This document shows positions 1 to 7,061 of a stretch of DNA of 15,978 nucleotides, one piece after another. The DNA is taken from assembly GCA_035308345.1 (NCBI GenBank), contig DATGGW010000024.1, positions 1 through 15,978 on the forward strand, given 5' to 3'. The stretch is from CF-113 sp035308345 (GTDB lineage: Bacteria > Chloroflexota > Ktedonobacteria > Ktedonobacterales > Ktedonobacteraceae). Positions within the stretch are counted from its first letter, which is position 1. Every line of letters begins with the position of its first letter. The notes under the pieces were generated by a model. It worked only from the letters and a program-made list of their open reading frames with translations, did not search any database and was not told the DNA's origin. The translations under genes were made by a program, and so were the position numbers.

Positions 1-156
1 TCACTGCTGACAGGACTACATGAACCACATGCCACACACCTGTGGATGCTTGAGGCGCTGGCCGGGCGCACACATCTCAAGCTCACCTACGCTGAGGCGC
101 TGCGCGAGGGCTACCTCTGGCATGAATTTGGCGATTTGCATCTCATTTTGCCATAG
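1..156 (+). CDS. C-terminal fragment, possibly Dps-like ferritin
   Basis: The frame starting at base 1 is open from the window edge to a TAG at 154-156, giving 51 residues of a gene that begins outside the window. The segment LLTGLHEPHATHLWMLEA resembles the end of Dps/ferritin-like DNA-protection proteins, where the last helix usually reads roughly LLTE...KHLWFLRA. About 29 further residues follow that helix (ending HEFGDLHLILP), a C-terminal tail that ordinary Dps proteins may or may not have. If it is Dps, it would store iron and protect DNA from peroxide. The ferroxidase ligands lie upstream and cannot be checked. The gene converges on the reductase at 195-1571, with only 38 bases between the two stop codons and no clear terminator. 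The family call is tentative; that this is a real coding end is more secure. Confidence 0.45.
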   Translation, partial: SLLTGLHEPHATHLWMLEALAGRTHLKLTYAEALREGYLWHEFGDLHLILP

Positions 157-194
157 GCAGTCTCTATGCAGAGTGAAAGGTTCAAGCCGACGCA

Positions 195-1571
195 TTATGA
201 GAGCTTGCCGGCTGCTCCTCGCAGGCACTCTGACAGCGTTGGATAGGGTAAAATTGTTGCAGCCAGCGTTGTGACCGGCACATTCGCGTGCATTGCGACT
301 ACAATAGGGGCTAACAGCTCGTCCCCGCCAGAAGCCAGGACGTGTCCACCGAGAATCATGCCCTGCATATCCACCAGGAGCTTGACCAGTCCCGCGGTCT
401 CTCCCTGCATGATGGCGCGCTCATTCTGGTTAAATGACATACGGCCCACGCGATATGCGACGCCTTCCTCCTGCAGTTGTTCCTCTGTTTTGCCGACATG
501 CGCCAGCGCGGGGTCGGTAAAGGTCGCCCAGGGGATGACGCGATCATCAAAAGGTTGTGCTTCATGGGCAAATGCATTACGCACAGCGAGCTTGCCCTGC
601 TCAGAAGCAACATGGGTGAACTGGTATCCTCCTGTTACATCGCCTGCTGCCCAGATGTGAGGTACATTCGTGCGTAGTGTGGCATCGACTTCGATGCCTT
701 TCTTACTAAATTTTACACCCGCAGCCTCCAGGTTGAGCGATTTCAACACGGGATGACGACCCACGGACATAAGGATCTCGTCGACCACCAGTTCCTCTTC
801 AGAGCGGCGATCACAACGGATCGTCAATCGCTTGCGCTCACCATCGCGCTGGACACGACGGAGTTCGGCGTTGGTCTCCAGGCGTATCCCCTCTTTAGTG
901 AGCAGCGTGCAGAGTTGCTCTGCCAGCTCGCGATCTTCTTTGTCCAGCAACTGCGTGCCGCGTTCCAGCACGGTGACGTCGACTCCAAAACGATGGAATA
1001 GCTGAGCAAACTCTATGCCGATAGCGCCACCGCCAATGATTGCCAGGCGCTGTGGAAGAACAGGCAGCGATACCGCCTGAACGTTGGTGATGAACCCGGC
1101 CTCTTGCAATCCCTCAATTGGTGGCACTATGGTCTCACAGCCGCTGGCAATGATTATGTGCCTGGCAACAATAGATTGACCTGAAACCGATACTTCGTGC
1201 GGCGATACAAAGGTCGCTTCGCCCTGTAGCACATCAATGCCCTGCTTAACCAACTGGGCGCGCGCTTCGTCAGGCGTGCCGCCGCGCAGTCGATTAATTA
1301 TATGCTGAACCCTTGCCAGGACTTCTGCCCAATCAGCCTGCGCCAGGGGAATGCGCAGCCCGTAGCGATCAGCATGCTGCGCCTGATAGAGCAACCTGGC
1401 AGTATGCAACAGCGTTTTGGTCGGATCACAGCCATAGTTCAAACAAGTACCGCCGAGCAGGTTGCGCTCGACCATGGCTATACGAATACCAGCCTTGTGA
1501 GCGCTCGTGGCGGCTGAGCTTCCTGCTGCTCCTGCTCCAATGACGAGCAGGTCATATGTTTGTGCTGCCAT
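195..1571 (-). CDS. FAD-dependent disulfide reductase, mercuric-reductase/Lpd-like
   Basis: This is a 458-residue class I pyridine nucleotide-disulfide oxidoreductase of standard length. An N-terminal FAD Rossmann motif GAGAAG (residues 12-17) is followed by the redox-active pair C43/C48 in GGTCLNYGCDPTK. A second dinucleotide fold reads IIGGGAIGIEF near residue 180, with an acidic residue ending the next strand (VLERG), which suggests NADH over NADPH. The second FAD motif reads AAGDVTGGYQFTH. In Lpd and glutathione reductase the C-terminal motif is HPTxxE; here it is Y443-PTLS-E448, so the base-forming His is replaced by Tyr, as in MerA. However, the MerA C-terminal Cys pair and the N-terminal HMA domain are both absent. 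The substrate is therefore unknown. The frame is open up to 1757, but GGAGG at 1577-1581 sits 5 bases before the ATG at 1571 (an adjacent ATG is at 1574), and the extension is repeat DNA. Confidence 0.9.
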   Translation of the reverse strand: MAAQTYDLLVIGAGAAGSSAATSAHKAGIRIAMVERNLLGGTCLNYGCDPTKTLLHTARLLYQAQHADRYGLRIPLAQADWAEVLARVQHIINRLRGGTPDEARAQLVKQGIDVLQGEATFVSPHEVSVSGQSIVARHIIIASGCETIVPPIEGLQEAGFITNVQAVSLPVLPQRLAIIGGGAIGIEFAQLFHRFGVDVTVLERGTQLLDKEDRELAEQLCTLLTKEGIRLETNAELRRVQRDGERKRLTIRCDRRSEEELVVDEILMSVGRHPVLKSLNLEAAGVKFSKKGIEVDATLRTNVPHIWAAGDVTGGYQFTHVASEQGKLAVRNAFAHEAQPFDDRVIPWATFTDPALAHVGKTEEQLQEEGVAYRVGRMSFNQNERAIMQGETAGLVKLLVDMQGMILGGHVLASGGDELLAPIVVAMHANVPVTTLAATILPYPTLSECLRGAAGKLS

Positions 1572-1621
1572 CATTTCCTCCTTTGTGGGTCTACACCTAT
1601 CACGTGAAACGCCGGGCATGT

Positions 1622-1718
1622 GTGACACTTTTGGGGCGCAATGCCCCACCCTGGACGCCCACAAGGATCTCTCCGCCCGGCGAGCAAGCCCCTTCGCTGC
1701 GCTCAGGGTGACGGGCAT
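1622..1718. repeat. Candidate dispersed intergenic repeat with two hairpins
   Basis: This non-coding stretch upstream of the reductase carries TGGGGC-GCAAT-GCCCCA (1632-1648, perfect 6-bp arms), followed by CCTGGACGCC and then CCCTTCGCTGCGCTCAGGG, whose ends are complementary (CCCT/AGGG). Text of this type recurs between genes in many Chloroflexota and other genomes. Only one copy is in the window, although short GC-rich hairpins with a similar CCCCACCC arm also follow the LivH gene. The repeat identity rests on memory of the motif style, not on a search. Confidence 0.4.
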
Positions 1719-1747
1719 GCTCTCCAAATATCTAAGAATGCAGCGTA

Positions 1748-1776
1748 TTGATTTCATAAGATTACTATATTATAAT
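1748..1776 (+). promoter_or_regulatory. Sigma-70-type promoter of the GntR-led operon
   Basis: TTGATT (1748-1753), a 17-base spacer and a perfect TATAAT (1771-1776) lie just upstream of the regulator gene. The expected start site is near 1783, giving a leader of about 25 bases that includes the ribosome binding site. The -10 box lies inside two overlapping 12-bp palindromes, ATATTATAATAT (1767-1778) and TATAATATTATA (1771-1782), which could be an operator. Such sequences also arise easily in AT-rich DNA. Confidence 0.65.
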
Positions 1777-1808
1777 ATTATATATTGTTTGGAAGGAAAG
1801 TATTTCTT

Positions 1809-2657
1809 ATGAATGCAGACCTGAATGCAGCCCTCTACGATATGAGTTTGCCCAGAGAAACGATGCTAATAAACCGGGACTCTCCGGTGCCCTTACATCA
1901 TCAAGTGCGGAATTACCTGCTCGACTGTCTTGAACGCGGGGAATTGCAGCCAGGTCAACAACTCCTGCGGGAAAGTGAGTACGCGGCCCGATTTGGGATT
2001 AGTCTGGCGCCTGTGCGCCAGGCCATGCTCGATCTTGTCAAGGAGGGGTACCTCTACCGCGTGCCAGGGCGCGGGACGTTCGTGCGCGAGCAGAAGGTCG
2101 AAGAAAAGATCAGCATTCTTTCCAGTTTCTCGGAGAGTATGCGCGCCAAGGGCTTCAGTGCAGACCTGCGCGTGATTGAATTACGCATTGGCAAGCTTCC
2201 TCCTACCATTAAAAGCATGCTCGAAGGGGGTGACGAGCAGTTTATATTTCTCCAACGTGTGGCTATGGTCGAAGAAAAGGCGATAGCTCTGCTTTCTTCC
2301 TATTTACCGGCGCGGCTGGCGCCGGGACTTGAGACACTCGACCTCAATGGGCAATCACTCTATAGAACTTTGGAGGCGCGTTACGGTATCGTGCTGGCGC
2401 GAGCCGAGAGCACGATTGAGGTAATACGCTGTCGTGGCACACAGTCAAGCATACTCGGTATCCCGCCAGGAACGCCGATGCTGCAAGTGGAGGGAAAGAC
2501 CTATGACGTAACAGACCAGTTTGTGGAATTTGCGCAGGTGCTCTATCGAGCCGACCGTTTCCGTTTCACCATTGAAAGTTTCCGGCGGGATGATCGTGTA
2601 TTGCACCTCATCGGCGCGTCGGACGCATCGGACACAGAGGAGGGCGCACAGCCATGA
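1809..2657 (+). CDS. GntR/HutC-family transcriptional regulator (FrlR-like position)
   Basis: A 282-residue regulator with the GntR winged helix-turn-helix at about residues 25-100: VPLHHQVRNYLLDCLERGEL, then the recognition region SEYAARFGISLAPVRQAMLDL and the wing YRVPGRGTFV. The remainder (about 110-275) looks like a UTRA effector domain of the HutC subfamily, whose known ligands are often phosphosugars or amino-acid derivatives. The start is the ATG at 1809 because GGAAGGAAAG (1791-1800) lies 8 bases before it; an in-frame TTG at 1785 has no such site. The stop overlaps the permease start (ATGA at 2654-2657), so regulator and permease are translationally coupled. By analogy with FrlR, the likely role is repression of its own operon, relieved by a phosphorylated intermediate of the pathway; that ligand is inference. 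Confidence 0.9.
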   Translation: MNADLNAALYDMSLPRETMLINRDSPVPLHHQVRNYLLDCLERGELQPGQQLLRESEYAARFGISLAPVRQAMLDLVKEGYLYRVPGRGTFVREQKVEEKISILSSFSESMRAKGFSADLRVIELRIGKLPPTIKSMLEGGDEQFIFLQRVAMVEEKAIALLSSYLPARLAPGLETLDLNGQSLYRTLEARYGIVLARAESTIEVIRCRGTQSSILGIPPGTPMLQVEGKTYDVTDQFVEFAQVLYRADRFRFTIESFRRDDRVLHLIGASDASDTEEGAQP

Positions 2658-4321
2658 ATAAGGCTTCTTCAGCCATCGAAGGCAGCCAGGGCAAAATGTT
2701 TCTGCGTAATGCAACCGGACTTCTGCGGGAAGTGTCACTGATTGACGCTTTCATCATGAACACCTTCGGCATGAATATCGCCGTCGGTGCTGTTTTTCTA
2801 TTCCTACAGGCGCCAGCATATTTCCCTCAGGGCAATATGCTGGTGGCAGTAATTATCGGCACTCTCTTAATGGCATTCACGCTCCTGTGGGTATATTCAA
2901 CCTTTGCGGCTGCCATGCCCCGTTCAGGGGGTGACTACGTGTTCGTCAGCCGCACATTACATCCTTTCTTGGGTTGGCTGCTAGGCTGGAGCCAGGGTAT
3001 GTGGCTCATCTTTTTCTGGATAGGCTTTAACGCCTGGTTTGCGCTCACCTTCGCGGTGCCAGTCGCGCTCTCCACCATCGGGGCTGCCACCGGACAAAGT
3101 GGCTGGATTGGTTTGAGCAACCATTTGCTGGCATCATTCCCGGTACTGGGGATCACCACACAGTGGTGGGTGCTCATCATCGGCGTGCTCATCAATATCG
3201 GCTTCGCTGTGCTGCTGATCCTCGGCGGCCAGAGCTTCTGGCGCTGGCAAAAAGTGTTCTTCCTCTTCGCCGGCGGCAGTGTTGTACTGGCCTTCCTGCT
3301 GCTACTCTTTGACGGAGGAAATATCCAGCATGCCTGGAACAGCTTTGCTACCCAAAATAAGGGACTGGCGTTCAACCAGGTGATCCCGACCGCAGTCAAG
3401 AACGGCTATGTACTGCCGGGTGGTTTCAGCTGGAGCGACACGCTGCTCATGCTGCCCTGGGTATTTTTCGTAGTGGGCTATGCGCAGGGGTCCGCCCAGA
3501 TTGGCGGGGAGGTCAAACGCGCGTCCCGCAATCAGTACCTCGCGATGGTCGGCGGAGTGCTGGTTAACGGCGCGATGCTGGCGCTGCTGGTGATCGCCTT
3601 CATGCAGGCCGTAGGTGTGCAATGGATTGGCAGCGTCGGCTTTCTTTCTATAAACAATGCCAGCCTGCTCAACTTGCCAGGCGGCCTCTCGCCGAGCTTC
3701 AACTTCATAGTCAGCCTGCTCACGGGCAATGTGCTGGTGCCTATTATCATCGGCATCGGCTTTATATTCTGGGCGCTCATGGGAACGCCGCTCTCCGAAC
3801 TGCAGGCTACGCGCTACATGCTGGCCTGGGCGGTTGACCGCATGGTTCCAGCGCCGTTAGGTGATGTGAATGAGCGCTTTCACTCGCCCGTCAAAGCCAT
3901 CATCTTCTGTACGGTGACGGGAACGCTCGCATTGATCGCCCTGGTGACTTTTCCGCAGGCCAGCCTGCTCGGCGCCTTGCTGGCGCAGATCGCCGCCTTC
4001 ATCCTGGTATCGATTGCTGGCATCGCCTTCCCCTACCGGCTACGGCACGTGTGGGAGGCAGCAGGCGGTCACAAAATCCTCGGCATTCCTTCGGTGACGC
4101 TGGCCGGTATTGGTGGAGTGCTTGTGCTCGGCAGCCTCATGCTGTTGTTCATCTTCAATAGCACGATCAACTCGACGTTTGGTGTGACGGCAAGGTTGTC
4201 GCTTAGCTTTATGATCGGCGTCGTTATTGTAGGTATCCTCTGGTATGTGGGTGCTTACTTCTTGAATCGCAACCAGGGCGTTGATGTTGGTTTAGCGTAC
4301 CGCGAGATTCCGCCGGAGTAA
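2654..4321 (+). CDS. APC-family amino acid/amine permease (FrlA-like position)
   Basis: A 555-residue integral membrane protein with about 12-13 hydrophobic segments. The N-terminal signature LREVSLIDAFIMNTFGMNIA and the helix containing AAAMPRSGGDYVFVSR are typical of the APC superfamily of proton-coupled amino acid and amine transporters. It is longer than FrlA-type permeases (about 450 residues), mainly through an extended middle and C-terminal part. The start overlaps the upstream stop by four bases, with GAGGAGGG (2637-2644) as ribosome binding site. The next gene begins 5 bases after the stop at 4321. Sitting between a GntR/HutC regulator and a sugar kinase-SIS fusion, it is the likely uptake route for the operon's substrate, plausibly a glycated amino acid. 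Family membership is clear; the substrate is inferred from context. Confidence 0.9.
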   Translation: MNKASSAIEGSQGKMFLRNATGLLREVSLIDAFIMNTFGMNIAVGAVFLFLQAPAYFPQGNMLVAVIIGTLLMAFTLLWVYSTFAAAMPRSGGDYVFVSRTLHPFLGWLLGWSQGMWLIFFWIGFNAWFALTFAVPVALSTIGAATGQSGWIGLSNHLLASFPVLGITTQWWVLIIGVLINIGFAVLLILGGQSFWRWQKVFFLFAGGSVVLAFLLLLFDGGNIQHAWNSFATQNKGLAFNQVIPTAVKNGYVLPGGFSWSDTLLMLPWVFFVVGYAQGSAQIGGEVKRASRNQYLAMVGGVLVNGAMLALLVIAFMQAVGVQWIGSVGFLSINNASLLNLPGGLSPSFNFIVSLLTGNVLVPIIIGIGFIFWALMGTPLSELQATRYMLAWAVDRMVPAPLGDVNERFHSPVKAIIFCTVTGTLALIALVTFPQASLLGALLAQIAAFILVSIAGIAFPYRLRHVWEAAGGHKILGIPSVTLAGIGGVLVLGSLMLLFIFNSTINSTFGVTARLSLSFMIGVVIVGILWYVGAYFLNRNQGVDVGLAYREIPPE

Positions 4322-4326
4322 GACGC

Positions 4327-6450
4327 ATGGTGATGGAAACGAACCCACGAGTGATCGTAGTAGGCAATCTGACTATAGACGACGTAGTATTGCCTGACGG
4401 CACGACGCGGATGTCCAGCGTGGGAGGCAATAGCCTGTACACTGCGCTGGGTGTGCGCCTCTGGCAGCCGCGAATCGGGTTAGTGACGCGCAGGGGTGAA
4501 GATTTTCCACGCGACCTCACCTCTGTGCTGCACTCTCTCGGTATAGCAACGGGTGGAATAGTCGATATTGCGGGTCCCACCGTTCGTAACTGGATAGTAT
4601 ATGAGAATAACGGAGAGCGACACTGGATCTACCGCACTCCACGAGAACGGTCGCGCGAGGTGGCAGTACAGGCAGGGGATGTGCCGGTTGAATGGCTGGA
4701 GGTAGAACCGCCGCCGTTGGTGCATATAACAGCCATGCCACTGGAAGCGGCAGAAGCAATCGTGGACAGAGTACGGCGTGTCTCTCCGCGCGCCATCATT
4801 ACGTTAGACACCCATGAGGATTACGTGGTTGACTACCGGCAGGAATTGCGCGCGCTGGCAGCGAGGGTCGATGCCTTCCTGCCGAGCCGCGCGGAGTTAG
4901 CAGACCTGGTGGGTTATGACGACCCTCGCCGCGCGCTCAGCACCCTCGTGAGCCTTCCTACTCCGGTAATCGTAATTAAGATGGGTGCAGAGGGCGCGCT
5001 GGTCTGGAACAAAGTGCAGGGAACATTGCACGAGGTAGGTATTGCGCAGGGACAGGTGGTGGATGTCACAGGCGCCGGCGACGCGTTCTGCGGCGGCTTC
5101 GCAGCAGGTCTATCGCTTGGATATGGGCCGCTAGAGTCAGCGCAACGTGGATCTATATCCGCATCGTATGCTGTGGCAGGTTTCGGCTCCCTGCAATTGG
5201 CGCGTGTTGATCACGCCGAGGCGCAGGCTCGCATCTTCAGCGATGCTCCGGCGGTGCATATTCTGGCCGAAATGGGGAACGCGGTATATCGCGTCCCTAC
5301 GGTCGAAGTTCCGGGGGCGGATCGAGGCATAAGCAGCGCTGTGGATATGATGCGCGAGGAGATCAACATGATACCGAAGTTGCTGGCGGAACAATATGAG
5401 ATGCTGGCGGGGCCGCTTCGCAGACTGACCAGCGAACTAACAAGCGAAGGCATCGAGAACCTCTATCTTGTTGGGTGCGGCGATTCGGCCTTTGCAGGCG
5501 CAGCAGCAGCCCTCGCCTTTCAGAAGCACGCGGGGATTCATGCCGAAGGCGTTCACGCGCTTGAACTTGCTCGTTACCGCGTGCGTTACCTGCCAGAACG
5601 CAGCGCTGTTGTGTGCATTTCCTTTTCCGGCAAGGTTGGCAGAACCATTGAAGCGGCAGTACAGGCGCGGAGATTCGGTCGCCGCTCGATTGCGCTCACA
5701 GGCAGCCCTGACTCGCCTTTAGCGAGGGAGGCGACCGACATCATCACGCTGTCCGTCCCAACATTGGGCTACTCGCCGGGAACAAGCACATATCTCGCCA
5801 TACTGGCCGCGCTGCTTGACCTGGCAGTAGCATGGGGCGAGGCCCGTGGGGGAAATACGGCAAGTCTGTCGCGGGGACAACCATCAGGGGCGTCCCTACT
5901 GAGTAATGTGCCTGAACTTGCCCGGCAGACGCTTGCAGAGGCGGAAGAGCCCATACAGAGAGTGGCGGAGCAGTTTGTAAAGCATGAGTGGCTGTCCTTT
6001 CTTGGGGCTGGCCCTAACCTGGCAACGGCACACTTCGGGGCTGCCAAATTGTTCGAGGGACCGCAAAAGCTGGGAGTGGCTACGAACATCGAAGAGTGGG
6101 CGCACGAGGAGTACTTCATCAGCGGCGCTGGGACGCCTGTTCTCCTCATTGCCCCGTCTGGTGCCTCATTCGACCGCGCCAGCGAGATTCTCTCCGAGTT
6201 GAACTTTATCGGAGCTAACTCCGTGTTCATGAGTGATATGAGACCACCGGTCGAGCCTGGCACGTTTATTCCTCTAGCTCCAGGTCTACCTGAGGAATTC
6301 TCACCACTGCTGGCCTCTCTGCCGCTCAGCCTGCTTGCCTTTTATCTGAGCCGCGCGAGCGGCCAGGAGCGTTTTGAGTTTCCAGGCCCGGAAGCAGCCC
6401 AGGAGCACTACGAAACAATCCACCGGGTCACACAGGGGGAGCCAGCATGA
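4327..6450 (+). CDS. PfkB sugar kinase fused to double-SIS phosphosugar deglycase/isomerase (FrlD-FrlB-like fusion)
   Basis: One 707-residue frame joins two enzymes. Residues 1 to about 310 are a PfkB/ribokinase-type kinase: the substrate-binding GG-N is G33-G34-N35, and VTGAGDAFCGGF holds the anion hole and catalytic base D252. After a linker (about 315-365) come two SIS subdomains: LYLVGCGDSAFAG (from L379) begins the first, and the second covers about 550-690. E577 in KLFEGP and H593 in EEWAHEEY are 16 residues apart, the same spacing as the catalytic E488/H504 of GlmS and as in FraB/FrlB-type deglycases. The protein could thus phosphorylate a glycated amine at the sugar's 6-position and then cleave it to a hexose 6-phosphate plus amine. 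GGAG (4315-4318) is 8 bases before the ATG. An aminosugar kinase/isomerase is the main alternative. Confidence 0.88.
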   Translation: MVMETNPRVIVVGNLTIDDVVLPDGTTRMSSVGGNSLYTALGVRLWQPRIGLVTRRGEDFPRDLTSVLHSLGIATGGIVDIAGPTVRNWIVYENNGERHWIYRTPRERSREVAVQAGDVPVEWLEVEPPPLVHITAMPLEAAEAIVDRVRRVSPRAIITLDTHEDYVVDYRQELRALAARVDAFLPSRAELADLVGYDDPRRALSTLVSLPTPVIVIKMGAEGALVWNKVQGTLHEVGIAQGQVVDVTGAGDAFCGGFAAGLSLGYGPLESAQRGSISASYAVAGFGSLQLARVDHAEAQARIFSDAPAVHILAEMGNAVYRVPTVEVPGADRGISSAVDMMREEINMIPKLLAEQYEMLAGPLRRLTSELTSEGIENLYLVGCGDSAFAGAAAALAFQKHAGIHAEGVHALELARYRVRYLPERSAVVCISFSGKVGRTIEAAVQARRFGRRSIALTGSPDSPLAREATDIITLSVPTLGYSPGTSTYLAILAALLDLAVAWGEARGGNTASLSRGQPSGASLLSNVPELARQTLAEAEEPIQRVAEQFVKHEWLSFLGAGPNLATAHFGAAKLFEGPQKLGVATNIEEWAHEEYFISGAGTPVLLIAPSGASFDRASEILSELNFIGANSVFMSDMRPPVEPGTFIPLAPGLPEEFSPLLASLPLSLLAFYLSRASGQERFEFPGPEAAQEHYETIHRVTQGEPA

Positions 6451-7010
6451 GTGGGAATAAGCTCGAGGTCGGCGTGATGGGTTCAGCGCGGCTTACCGAA
6501 GACGATGAACGGTGGGTGCAAGCCCACAAACTGGGTGAGTTACTTGCAGGAGACGGTTTTGTCGTTGTGACAGGCGGATATGGCGGCCTTATGGCAGCCG
6601 TCAGCCGGGGAGCGCATGAGAAAGGGGGACAGGTGATCGGTTTGCCGATGCAGCACTGGAGGGGTATCGAGCCAAATCGCTGGAATGCTGGTTTGCGCTG
6701 GTCCACCGACTACGGTACTCGCATCAACCATTTCCTGCACTGTGACGCGGTCATCGCGCTGCCGGGCGGCGTCGGAACGCTCTCAGAGATGGCGATGGTG
6801 TGGGCTGCAAGCCAGACCGAAGGACGCGCCTTGCCACTTGTGCTGCTCGGCGATTGCTGGCCGCCAGTCATTCAATCTATCCGCGAGCACCTCGTAGTAG
6901 GTGATATAGACCTCAACTTGCTGCGCTTTGCCACAGGCCCGGAAGAAGCGGTGCGAGAGATACAGGCGGGATTGCAGGATACGCAGATTGGGTCAGGGCC
7001 ACGCGGGTAA
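6447..7010 (+). CDS. LOG-family (SLOG superfamily) nucleotide-binding protein
   Basis: A 187-residue Rossmann-like protein. It opens with VGVMGSARL, then has a glycine-rich loop G43-GYGGLM and the family hallmark P106-GGVGTLS-E114, equivalent to PGGxGTxxE of LOG proteins (often misnamed lysine decarboxylases). Known LOG enzymes hydrolyse the N-glycosidic bond of nucleoside monophosphates to release ribose 5-phosphate, using the Glu of that motif. The spacing and the GSxRL start fit the TIGR00725-like branch better than cytokinin-activating LOGs, so the substrate is open. Its ATG overlaps the stop of the kinase-SIS gene (ATGA, 6447-6450), indicating coupled translation and a shared job. A glycosidic-bond hydrolase would suit an operon that takes apart sugar-amine conjugates, but that is inference; a ligand-sensing role is possible too. 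Confidence 0.85.
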   Translation: MSGNKLEVGVMGSARLTEDDERWVQAHKLGELLAGDGFVVVTGGYGGLMAAVSRGAHEKGGQVIGLPMQHWRGIEPNRWNAGLRWSTDYGTRINHFLHCDAVIALPGGVGTLSEMAMVWAASQTEGRALPLVLLGDCWPPVIQSIREHLVVGDIDLNLLRFATGPEEAVREIQAGLQDTQIGSGPRG

Positions 7011-7061
7011 GTGAACAGGGCTTGCCCGGTCGCCTGGAAAACTACAAGGGGGAGTTGTAGC

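Noticed and set aside
195..1571. Calling the reductase dihydrolipoamide dehydrogenase or mercuric reductase
   Set aside because: The His of HPTxxE is Tyr, which argues against Lpd; the MerA terminal Cys pair and HMA domain are missing, which argues against a firm MerA call.
1572..1757. N-terminal extension of the reductase reading frame
   Set aside because: It translates repeat-like DNA and overlaps the GntR promoter; a ribosome binding site directly precedes the ATGs at 1574 and 1571, where family conservation begins.
5769..6263. 164-codon - strand frame inside the kinase-SIS gene
   Set aside because: Antisense shadow of the SIS domains whose catalytic residues are clear on the + strand.
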